A stretch of DNA of 64,000 nucleotides, taken from the NCBI RefSeq assembly GCF_036784765.1, contig NZ_CP136651.1, positions 2,666,001 to 2,730,000 of the forward strand, given 5' to 3'. This document shows positions 16,509 through 25,198 of the stretch, one piece after another (position 1 is the stretch's first letter; each line of letters starts with the position of its first letter). The notes beneath the pieces were generated by a model that saw only the letters and a list, made by a program, of their open reading frames with translations, did no database searches and had not been told where the DNA came from. The stretch is from Novosphingobium sp. ZN18A2 (lineage in GTDB: Bacteria; Pseudomonadota; Alphaproteobacteria; Sphingomonadales; Sphingomonadaceae). Both the position numbers and the translations under genes were made by a program.

Positions 16509-18320
16509 ATGGAATACCAGGCAATCGTCTTCGCGCTGATCGGCGTGCTGGGGATCGGCGCGCAATGGGTCGCGTGGAAAACCGGCTGGCCGGCCATCGC
16601 GCTGATGCTGCTGGCGGGCGTTCTGGCCGGGCCGGTGCTGGGCCTGATAGACCCCGAACACACGTTCGGCGCGCTGCTTGAGCCGGCCATATCGCTGGCG
16701 GTTGCGGTGATCCTGTTCGAAGGCGGCCTTTCGCTGCGGCTGCGCGAATTGCGCAAGACCGAAGGCGCGGTGATCCGCCTGACACTGATCGGCGTGCCGG
16801 TGGGCTGGGTGCTCGGCGCGGCCGCCGGGCACTATCTTGCCGGGCTCGCCTGGCCGGTTGCGGTGCTGTTTGGCGGCATCCTTGTCGTCACCGGGCCGAC
16901 CGTGGTGATCCCGCTGCTGCGGCAGAGCAATATCGAAAGCCGCCCTCGCACGATCCTGAAGTGGGAAGGCATCGTCAACGATCCGGTGGGCGCGCTTTGC
17001 GCGGTGCTGACTTACGAATACCTGCGCCGCTCGCTGGAAGGGGGCACGCTGGCCAGCGTCGCCGTCTCGCTGCTGGTCGCGTCGCTGGTGGCGGGCGGCA
17101 TCGGCTATGCCGCAGCCCGGTTGATGAGCTGGGCACTGCCGCGCGGCCATATCCCCGAATACCTGAAATCGCCCGTGCTGCTGGTGATGGTGATCGGCGT
17201 TTTCGTCGCGTCGAACCTGATCCAGCAGGAAGCCGGGCTTGTCGCCGTAACGGTGATGGGCGTGGCAATGGCCAACATGCAGATCGATTCGCTGCGGGAA
17301 CTTCGCGCGTTCAAGGAAAACGTGACGGTTATCCTTGTTTCGGGCGTGTTCGTGCTGCTTTCCGCGTCGCTTGACCTTGAACTGGTGCGCCAGTTCGAAT
17401 GGCGCTTTATCGCTTTCCTCGCCGGCGTGCTGTTCCTGGTGCGCCCGATCGCGGTGATGGCCAGCCTGGCGTTCAGCCGCGTGCCGTGGCGCGAACGTGC
17501 GCTGATCGCGTGGATCGCGCCGCGCGGCATCGTGCTCGTCGCCATTTCCGGCCTGTTCGCATTGCGGCTGGACCAGATCGGCTATTCGGGCGGCACGGTC
17601 CTTATCGCGCTGTCGTTCTCGGTCGTCGCGGCAACGATCGTGGTGCACGGCTTCACCATCGGGCCGCTGGCGCGCGTGTTGAAGCTGACGGGGCCGAAAA
17701 AGTCCGGGCTGATCCTTGCGGGCGGCACATCGTTTTCCTTCGGCCTTGCCGAACAACTGAACGAACTGGAGGTGCCGGTGCTGATCGCCGACACCAGCTG
17801 GCAACGCCTCGCCCGCGCGCGGCAGGCGGGCATCCCCACCTATCATGGAGAGATCCTGGCCGAAGCGACCGACGAACATATCGATATGTCGCACTATCAG
17901 GCGCTGGCCGCCGTTACCGAAAACGAAGCCTACAACACGCTGATCTGCAACGAGTTCGCGCCGGAATTCGGGCGCGACAACGTGTATCAGCTGGGCGATG
18001 CGGGCAATGGCGGCAGCCTGGCCCTGCCCGCCGACCTGCGCGGGCGCGCGCTGTTCGCCTCTGGCCTTGGCGTGGAGCAGATATCGCGCCACGTGCGCGC
18101 GGGGTGGACCTTCCGCAAGACACCGATCACCGATGTCTATGGCCTTGCCGAAATGCGCGAAGAGCTGCCCGAGGAAAGCGAATTGCTGATGGTGCTGCGC
18201 AGCGCGGGGACGATCAAGTTCTTCACCCACGCCAGCCAGCCCGAGCCCGAACCGGGCGATACGGTGATCAGCTATGTCCCGCCCCACCGCGACGCGCACG
18301 CCAGCAAGGCGGCGGCCTGA
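16509..18320 (+). CDS. CPA-type cation/proton antiporter with C-terminal nucleotide-binding domain
   Basis: 603 residues. About 12 membrane segments fill residues 1-395, with antiporter landmarks LFEGGLSLRL, VVTGPTVVIPLLRQ, EGIVNDPVGAL and AWIAPRGIVLVAISGLFAL, which fit the NhaP/KefB-like CPA families (the ND pair is in VNDP). From about residue 400 (SGLILAGGTSFSFGLAEQL) a TrkA-N/RCK-like Rossmann segment follows, suggesting gating by a nucleotide. It probably exchanges Na+ or K+ for H+ across the inner membrane. The ATG at 16509 follows a purine-rich GGGGGAGCGGGA. It ends 6 bp before the convergent SDR gene, with no room for a terminator. Confidence 0.9.
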   Translation: MEYQAIVFALIGVLGIGAQWVAWKTGWPAIALMLLAGVLAGPVLGLIDPEHTFGALLEPAISLAVAVILFEGGLSLRLRELRKTEGAVIRLTLIGVPVGWVLGAAAGHYLAGLAWPVAVLFGGILVVTGPTVVIPLLRQSNIESRPRTILKWEGIVNDPVGALCAVLTYEYLRRSLEGGTLASVAVSLLVASLVAGGIGYAAARLMSWALPRGHIPEYLKSPVLLVMVIGVFVASNLIQQEAGLVAVTVMGVAMANMQIDSLRELRAFKENVTVILVSGVFVLLSASLDLELVRQFEWRFIAFLAGVLFLVRPIAVMASLAFSRVPWRERALIAWIAPRGIVLVAISGLFALRLDQIGYSGGTVLIALSFSVVAATIVVHGFTIGPLARVLKLTGPKKSGLILAGGTSFSFGLAEQLNELEVPVLIADTSWQRLARARQAGIPTYHGEILAEATDEHIDMSHYQALAAVTENEAYNTLICNEFAPEFGRDNVYQLGDAGNGGSLALPADLRGRALFASGLGVEQISRHVRAGWTFRKTPITDVYGLAEMREELPEESELLMVLRSAGTIKFFTHASQPEPEPGDTVISYVPPHRDAHASKAAA

Positions 18321-18326
18321 GCGCGG

Positions 18327-19244
18327 TCAGAGCCAGCCTTCCTCGCGATACCAGGCGGCGGTGGCGTGCAGGCCGATGGTCGTTTCCACTTCGGGCGCCC
18401 ACACCGCGGCTGGCGGGCGGGCGCCTTCGCCCGCGCGCCAGTCGGGATGGCACATATAGCCCACGCGGTCCTGCGTCAGCTTGGCGCCCTTGCCGCGCAC
18501 CATCGCATCGATCCGCGCGCCAAGGCGCAGCACGCCGGGTTTCAGCGGCAGCGCGGCAACACGCTTGCCCACCGCGCGGCCGATCGCGCGGGCCAGATCG
18601 GTATGCGTCCAGCCGCCGTCGCGCCCGTCGTCCGGTTCGAAGGTCTGCCGCGTCACGTCCTCTCCTGAAGGGACCAGCGCCAGCAGCAGGCGGGCCAGGT
18701 CGTTCACGTGGATGACGGACAGGTGCCCTTGCGGCGGCAGCGGCACGATCCCGCGCTTCGCCAGCTTGAACAGTTCGAACATCTCGGTATCGCGCGGGCC
18801 ATAGACCGCGGGCGGGCGCACCACGGTCCAGTCCAGCCCGCTTGCGCTGACCAGCTTTTCCCCGCGCAGCTTCGATGCGCCATAGGCCGAAAGCTGCGGC
18901 TCGCGCGCGGAGAGCGATGAAACGTGGACGAAGCGCGGCACGCCGGCCTTTCGCGCGGCCTCCACGACGTTGAGCGTGCCGGTGACGTTGCCCGCTTCGA
19001 ACCCCGCCGGGTCGGGCGCGTTGACCACGCCCGCGATGTGAACCACCGCGCTGGCGCCGCGCGCCAGCTTTGCCAGCGCGCGCGAATCGCCAAGGTCGCC
19101 CTCCACCCATTCCACGCCGCCGCGCGGCTCTTGCGGGCGGCGGGTGAGCGCGCGCACGTCATACCCGCGCCGCGCAGCGATATCGAGCAGCGCCTGCCCG
19201 ACGAAGCCCGTCGCCCCGGTAACGGCCAGCAATTCGGATGGCAT
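18327..19244 (-). CDS. NAD(P)-dependent epimerase/dehydratase (extended SDR)
   Basis: 305 residues, extended SDR type. The N-terminal cofactor motif is GATGFVGQAL (10-19), Ser in VSSLSAREP and the active-site pair in YGASK, where Tyr and Lys are four apart. The pattern resembles NmrA-like or UDP-sugar epimerase-like proteins with unknown substrate. The ATG at 19244 is the last base of the proB stop region (1-bp overlap), so it is the third gene of an obgE-proB-SDR operon. The role relative to proline synthesis is not evident. Confidence 0.88.
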   Translation of the reverse strand: MPSELLAVTGATGFVGQALLDIAARRGYDVRALTRRPQEPRGGVEWVEGDLGDSRALAKLARGASAVVHIAGVVNAPDPAGFEAGNVTGTLNVVEAARKAGVPRFVHVSSLSAREPQLSAYGASKLRGEKLVSASGLDWTVVRPPAVYGPRDTEMFELFKLAKRGIVPLPPQGHLSVIHVNDLARLLLALVPSGEDVTRQTFEPDDGRDGGWTHTDLARAIGRAVGKRVAALPLKPGVLRLGARIDAMVRGKGAKLTQDRVGYMCHPDWRAGEGARPPAAVWAPEVETTIGLHATAAWYREEGWL

Positions 19245-20377
19245 CAGAGCAGCACCATCTGGTCACGGTGGATGATCGCGCTGCGCGGCGTATAGCCCAG
19301 GATCGCCGCGTGCCGGTGCGTGCTGTGGCCCACCAGCTTCGCGCAATCGCCGGAATCGTATTCGGCAAGCCCGCGCGCCAGCGTTTCGCCCTTCGGGCCG
19401 ATCACCGAAATCACGTCTCCGCGCCGGAACTGGCCGGTAACTTCCACCACCCCGGCGGAAAGCAGGCTTGATCCGCCGGCCAGCGCCTTTGCCGCGCCCG
19501 CATCGATATGCACCGCGCCCTTCATGCGCATCCGGCCGCCAAGCCACGCCTTGCGCGCCTGCTTGCGTCCGCGCGGCAGGAACAATGTGCCGCTGCCTTC
19601 ACCCAGCGCGCGGCCGATCGGCGCTTCGGGACGGCCATCGACGATGCCCAGCGCGATGCCCGCAAGCCCCGCGATCTCTGCCGCCTGCAACTTGGAGGTC
19701 ATGCCGCCCGATCCCAGGCCGGACGAGGAACCGGGCGTCGCCATCGCCAGGATTTCGGCCGTGATCCCGCGCACCAGCGGCACGCGTGCCGCCCCCGCCT
19801 CGCGCGGGTCGCGGTCATACAGGCCATCGATATCGGACAGCAGCAGAACCCCGTTCGCCCCCGCCGCCTGCGCGACGCGCGCGGCAAGCCGGTCATTATC
19901 GCCAAAGCGGATTTCGTTGGTGGCGACCGAATCGTTCTCGTTGATCACCGGCACCGCGCCTGCCGCAAGCAGCCGGCCCAGCGTTGCCGTCGCGTTCAGA
20001 TAGCGGCGCCGATCCTCCAGATCGTCCAGCGTCAACAGGATCTGCGCGGCGATCAGCCCGTGCCCCGCGAACAGTTCGGCCCAGAGCCCGGCCAGCGCGA
20101 TCTGCCCGACCGATGCCGCCGCCTGCGCATCGGCCAGCCGCCCGCGCCCGCCCTTTTCCATGCCCAGCCGCCGCGCGCCAAGCGCAATCGCGCCAGACGA
20201 CACGACGATAACCTGCTGGCCGCGGGCGCGCGCGGCGGCAATCTCCGCAACAAGGGCGGAAAGCCATTGCCCGCGCGGTTCCCCGTCGGTCCCCACCAGC
20301 AGGGCCGAACCGACCTTGAGCACAAGTAGCGGACAGGCGACCGGATCGGTCAGGTCATTGAGGGCGGAAATCTTCAT
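19244..20377 (-). CDS. proB: Glutamate 5-kinase
   Basis: 377 residues, an amino-acid kinase domain followed by a PUA domain. The kinase start VLKVGSALLVG, the ATP/phosphate region VVSSGAIALGARRLG, INENDSVATNEIRFGDND and GSGGMTSKLQAAEIA appear in order. The PUA domain is about residues 285-370. The enzyme catalyses the first step of proline synthesis. proA is not in the window; proC lies 3.3 kb away on the same strand. It lies 42 bp downstream of obgE. Confidence 0.96.
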   Translation of the reverse strand: MKISALNDLTDPVACPLLVLKVGSALLVGTDGEPRGQWLSALVAEIAAARARGQQVIVVSSGAIALGARRLGMEKGGRGRLADAQAAASVGQIALAGLWAELFAGHGLIAAQILLTLDDLEDRRRYLNATATLGRLLAAGAVPVINENDSVATNEIRFGDNDRLAARVAQAAGANGVLLLSDIDGLYDRDPREAGAARVPLVRGITAEILAMATPGSSSGLGSGGMTSKLQAAEIAGLAGIALGIVDGRPEAPIGRALGEGSGTLFLPRGRKQARKAWLGGRMRMKGAVHIDAGAAKALAGGSSLLSAGVVEVTGQFRRGDVISVIGPKGETLARGLAEYDSGDCAKLVGHSTHRHAAILGYTPRSAIIHRDQMVLL

Positions 20378-20419
20378 GGAACGCCGCGCTTAGGCGAATT
20401 GTCGCGGCTTGGAAATGCG

Positions 20420-21681
<1,262 letters not shown>

Positions 21682-21792
21682 GTTCCCAGTATCGCCCCGC
21701 GGCGCATGCCGACGGGAGCGCCGCCTTTACGCAGCGCCGTGTCCGGTTTCAACCGAAAAATGCGTGCGCATGTCGCGGCCGCGTCGTCGGCC

Positions 21793-22539
21793 TTAACCGC
21801 CGGGCTGTGCATGGCCCGCCGAAGCCGTGGTCGCCTTGCCCGCTGGAAGCGAGACGGCTTGCGCGGTCGGCGCATATTTCGCGTCCCATTCGGCCGCATC
21901 GATGCGCCACTGGTCGTAACGGCGATAGAAATTGTCGAACACGACCTCAACATTGGGCAGCGCCCGCTGCGCAAACGATTCAAGATCGCCCGGCTTCACC
22001 GCGCGCGCATCGTTGCTCATCGCCAGGACCGCTTCGCAGAAATCGCCCAGCGTAGGCGGCAACGCATAGTGATTATAGACTTCGGTCATGTATTTTTCGC
22101 GGGCGCGGATATAGCTGCCGCGATATTGCTTGCGAAACTCGGAATCGAGCTCGCGATTGGTTTTCGACAGGACCCTGTTGTTGTCCTTCAGGAAGTCCTT
22201 GTAGTTCGCGAGGATGGGCGCGAACTTCGCCGCCGTGCAGTTCAGCGCACCCACGTTATAGGCCGAACGCAGGTTCCACAGCTTTTGCGCGGGCGAGATA
22301 TTGCGGTTCACGCTGACCCGCAGCCCGTCCGCGCCGGTGGGCGGCACGCTGAGTGTGGCCGAAGCACCGTCAGGCGGCATGGGACGCGGCGGAATCCGCA
22401 CGACCGTGGCAACCTTTGGCGGCGGCGGTGGCGGTGGCGGCGGCGGCGTGGCGCACGAGGCGAGCGCCATGGCCAGACCAGTGGCGGCCAGTGTCGCGAT
22501 CTTTGGAACAGCCGCGTTGCGGCGGGCGAAGTCAGACAT
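21793..22539 (-). CDS. Putative lipoprotein with poly-proline stretch
   Basis: 248 residues from the ATG at 22539 ([13 protein letters not shown]); the longer frame adds an unlikely N-terminus. A hydrophobic segment ends in the lipobox LASC (about residues 24-27), followed by a run of ten prolines, then a folded, helix-rich domain of ~170 residues (from [26 protein letters not shown]). The run of prolines after the lipid anchor suggests a spacer holding the domain away from the membrane. The domain family is not recognised. It is monocistronic between the tRNA and the Bax-inhibitor gene. Confidence 0.8.
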   Translation of the reverse strand: MSDFARRNAAVPKIATLAATGLAMALASCATPPPPPPPPPPKVATVVRIPPRPMPPDGASATLSVPPTGADGLRVSVNRNISPAQKLWNLRSAYNVGALNCTAAKFAPILANYKDFLKDNNRVLSKTNRELDSEFRKQYRGSYIRAREKYMTEVYNHYALPPTLGDFCEAVLAMSNDARAVKPGDLESFAQRALPNVEVVFDNFYRRYDQWRIDAAEWDAKYAPTAQAVSLPAGKATTASAGHAQPGG

Positions 22540-22637
22540 TTTTATCCCCCGAAGGTTCAGAACCGCCAACATCAACGCGGAACTACCTTTCTCCAATCTG
22601 GAGGAACCAACTTAACCGGTCATAAAGGTAAATAAAA

Positions 22638-22667
22638 TGCCCGGCGGGACAGAACACCCGCCGGGCA
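22638..22667 (-). terminator. Rho-independent terminator of the Bax-inhibitor-1 gene
   Basis: A perfect 11-bp stem TGCCCGGCGGG / CCCGCCGGGCA with an 8-nt loop lies 70 bp downstream of the gene ending at 22737. On the minus strand it is followed by TTTTATTTACC, a good U-tract. Confidence 0.88.
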
Positions 22668-22736
22668 CGACGATCCGAATCATTCCTGCGACGAACGCCC
22701 TTGGCGGCCTGTGCCAACGGGCGTCGCAGAGCGGCT

Positions 22737-23501
22737 TTAGCGGCGATCGCCCATGAAGCGCAGCAGGAACATGAACAGGTTGATGAAGTCGAGATAGAGG
22801 CTGAGCGCGCCCATCACGACCATCTTGCCCATGAAATCGCTGCCGGCGACGTGGTAATACATCTCGCGCAGCTTCTGCGTGTCATACACGGTCAGCCCCG
22901 CGAAGATCAGCACGCCAAGGAAGCTGATGCCCCATGCCAGGCCGCTGGAATGCAGGAACATGTTGATGATCGAGGCGATGATGATGCCCACCAGGCCCAT
23001 GATCAGGAACGTGCCCATGCCCGACAGGTCACGCTTCGTGGTGTAGCCATAGAGGCTGAGCCCCGCGAAGGCGCCCGCGGTGGCGAAGAACGTCGCCGCG
23101 ATGGACGTACCTGTATAGACAAGGAAAATCGTCGACATCGAAAGGCCCATCACCGCGCAATAGGCCCAGTAGGTGGCCTGCAATGCCGTGGTGGACAGCC
23201 TGTTGAGGCCGAAGCTCATCACCATCACGAACGCCAGCGGCGAAAGGATTATCAGCCACGACAGCGCCCCGCCGTTGACGAAGACCTGCGCGGCCATGCC
23301 GCTTTGCGCGAAAAGCATGGCGACCACGCCCGTAAGCAGGACGCCAGAGGCCATGTAGTTGTAGATGGACAGCATGTAGCTGCGCAGGCCGGGATCGACA
23401 GTTGCCGCCTGGCCCGCTGCGGCACCGCCGAGGCCGGAATACGCGCCGAAGCCCGTGCGGCTGTCGCGGCGCGTGGGCTGTGGATCGTTCCAGTTTGCCA
23501 T
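22737..23501 (-). CDS. Bax inhibitor-1/YccA family membrane protein
   Basis: 254 residues with seven hydrophobic segments after a ~45-residue soluble N-terminus. The family pattern is clear: YMASGVLLTGVVAML, VMVMSFGLNRLS, GLVGIIIASIINMFLHS, then GVLIFAGLTVYDTQKL with the conserved acidic/pore Asp, and a C-terminal DFINLFMFLLRFMG. Bacterial members are pH-sensitive calcium leak channels or FtsH-interacting proteins; which applies here is unknown. It has its own terminator, so it is probably a single-gene unit. Confidence 0.93.
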   Translation of the reverse strand: MANWNDPQPTRRDSRTGFGAYSGLGGAAAGQAATVDPGLRSYMLSIYNYMASGVLLTGVVAMLFAQSGMAAQVFVNGGALSWLIILSPLAFVMVMSFGLNRLSTTALQATYWAYCAVMGLSMSTIFLVYTGTSIAATFFATAGAFAGLSLYGYTTKRDLSGMGTFLIMGLVGIIIASIINMFLHSSGLAWGISFLGVLIFAGLTVYDTQKLREMYYHVAGSDFMGKMVVMGALSLYLDFINLFMFLLRFMGDRR

Positions 23502-23649
23502 GTCAGTTCAAAACTCCGTTACCGGCCCGAACTGGACCGTTGCGACAAATATCGCGTCTTGTCGGCCCGTTTTCAAGGAAAACCGGACTTTGCGATATGT
23601 GTCAAAGTGTATCCGAAGCCGGTTCCGGCGTGAATTGCGACCGCGCGAA

Positions 23650-24456
23650 TCAGCCGCGTTCGCGCGCCTCGCGGGTCATTTCGGCGCTGCGGTCGCGCGC
23701 GTCGCGCAGGGTGTCTTCCAGCAGGCGGGCAAGGCGCCGGTCCGCATCCAGCACGTCGATGCCCACTTGCGTCACCCCGCCGGGGCTGGCCACGCGGCGG
23801 GCAAGTTCTCCCGGAGAATGGGGTGAACGGGCGGCAAGCGCCGATGCCCCCTCCACCATCGCCAGCGCCAGCCGGTCCGCCTGTTCGCGCGGCAGACCCA
23901 GCGACGCCGCGCCTTCGGCCAGCGCATCGATAAAGCGATAGACGAACGCCGGGCCGGACCCCGCCAGCGCGGTAACAAGGTCCATCTCGCCTTCGCCGGA
24001 AAGCCATTCCGCCGTTCCCAGCGGGGCCATCAGCCGGTCGGCAAGCGCACAGGCCGCCGGGCCTGCATCGCCCACCAGCGCAACGGGGGACTTGCCAAGC
24101 GCGGCGGCAAGATTGGGCATCACGCGCACGATGCCGCCGGCGGCGGGAAACAGTTCGCGCAGGCGGGCAAGGTCCGGGCCGGCAAGGATCGACAGCAGCA
24201 GCGTGTCCTCGCCCACGAACGGGCGCACCGCTTCGGCGGACGCGGCAAGCTGCTGCGGCTTGAAGCCCAGCAACACCACATCGGGCGCAGGCTCGCCAAT
24301 CGGCGGTTCGCGCAAAAGCGTTACGCCTTCGGGCACGGTTTCACGTACCGGGTCGACAACGGTCACGCAGGCCGGATCGACGCCGCCCGCCAGCCACCCG
24401 TCAAGGATCGCGCCGCCCATGTTGCCGGCGCCGAACATCATGATCGTCTCGTTCAT
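23650..24456 (-). CDS. proC: Pyrroline-5-carboxylate reductase
   Basis: 268 residues. The N-terminal NAD(P)-binding motif is FGAGNMGGAILDGWL (8-22). The C-terminal P5CR signature is present as ALAGSGPAFVYRFIDALAEG followed by LASPGGVTQVGIDVL-like sequence (VASPGGVTQ). The enzyme carries out the last step of proline synthesis. It lies 78 bp downstream of the YbjN-like gene on the same strand and may share its promoter. proB is also on this strand but separated by unrelated genes. Confidence 0.95.
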   Translation of the reverse strand: MNETIMMFGAGNMGGAILDGWLAGGVDPACVTVVDPVRETVPEGVTLLREPPIGEPAPDVVLLGFKPQQLAASAEAVRPFVGEDTLLLSILAGPDLARLRELFPAAGGIVRVMPNLAAALGKSPVALVGDAGPAACALADRLMAPLGTAEWLSGEGEMDLVTALAGSGPAFVYRFIDALAEGAASLGLPREQADRLALAMVEGASALAARSPHSPGELARRVASPGGVTQVGIDVLDADRRLARLLEDTLRDARDRSAEMTREARERG

Positions 24457-24534
24457 ACGGCCTTTCCTACCAATCCGCTGCCCATGCTGTCGAACCGGAA
24501 TCGAATCCGCACCGGGGCGGCGCCGGTCGCGCGG

Positions 24535-25041
24535 TCAGGCCTCGCCCGCCGCGTCCACCATCGCGCTTGCCAGCGCATCGGACGGCGACTTGTCCCCCCA
24601 CAGCACGAACTGGAAGGCGGGATAGAACCTGTCGCATTCGTCCAGCGCCACTTCCACCGCCGTCTGCGCCTGGGTGAGCGACAGCAGCCCGTCGTCCCCC
24701 AGCATCATGCCGTGACGATAGAGCAGCACCGACCCGTTGGACCAGATATCGAAATGGCCCAGCCAGACCTGTTCGTTGATCAGGGCAAGCAATTCGAAAA
24801 ACGTGGTTTTCTTGTCATTGGCGACGCGGATGTCGGGAAGGCACAGCAGTTGCAGCACGCGGTCTTCCGCGCGCCACACGCCGCGCATCTGGTATGTCGC
24901 CCAGCTTCCCTGGACTTCGCCCAGGATCTCGTCGTCCGAAACGTATTCGAACTCCCAACCGCGCGCTTCGAACAGCGCGGCCAGCATCTCTACCGGGGCC
25001 GCGTCGTCGCGTTCGCTTTCGTGTCGGCTGGCGCGCATCAT
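24535..25041 (-). CDS. YbjN-domain protein
   Basis: 168 residues from the ATG at 25041, preceded by GGGAGGC at suitable spacing; a second ATG follows immediately. The sequence fits the alphaproteobacterial YbjN (DUF1790-like) pattern: PVEMLAALFEARGWEFEY, then LPDIRVANDKKTTFFELLALINEQVWLG-type core and the C-terminal YPAFQFVLWGDKSP. It has a chaperone-like fold of unknown function, probably cytoplasmic. It lies upstream of proC. A TTATACT sequence on the minus strand near 25140-25146 may be its -10 box. Confidence 0.88.
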   Translation of the reverse strand: MMRASRHESERDDAAPVEMLAALFEARGWEFEYVSDDEILGEVQGSWATYQMRGVWRAEDRVLQLLCLPDIRVANDKKTTFFELLALINEQVWLGHFDIWSNGSVLLYRHGMMLGDDGLLSLTQAQTAVEVALDECDRFYPAFQFVLWGDKSPSDALASAMVDAAGEA

Positions 25042-25157
25042 GCCTCCCGTGGACAGGCGGGGAAAATCCCCGCCCTGCTCTGCCAGCGTGAATGCGCGAT
25101 GCGCTCTTCCCGCTTCAACCGGTGGTGAACGGGGTGTTGAGTATAACTCGACAAGTC

Positions 25158-25187
25158 TGTGCAAACCTTGTGGACAAGGGGTGCACA
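25158..25187. promoter_or_regulatory. 30-bp palindrome with DnaA-box-like core
   Basis: TGTGCA (25158-25163) and TGCACA (25182-25187) flank CCTTG / CAAGG (25166-25170, 25175-25179) with a TGGA centre. The core TGTGGACAA differs by one base from the DnaA-box consensus TGTGGATAA. It lies 12 bp beyond the stop of the SPOR gene and upstream of the YbjN gene, so it could be an operator for the latter or a weak terminator for the former. No T-run follows on the minus strand. Confidence 0.45.
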
Positions 25188-25198
25188 GCGCGGTGCGA

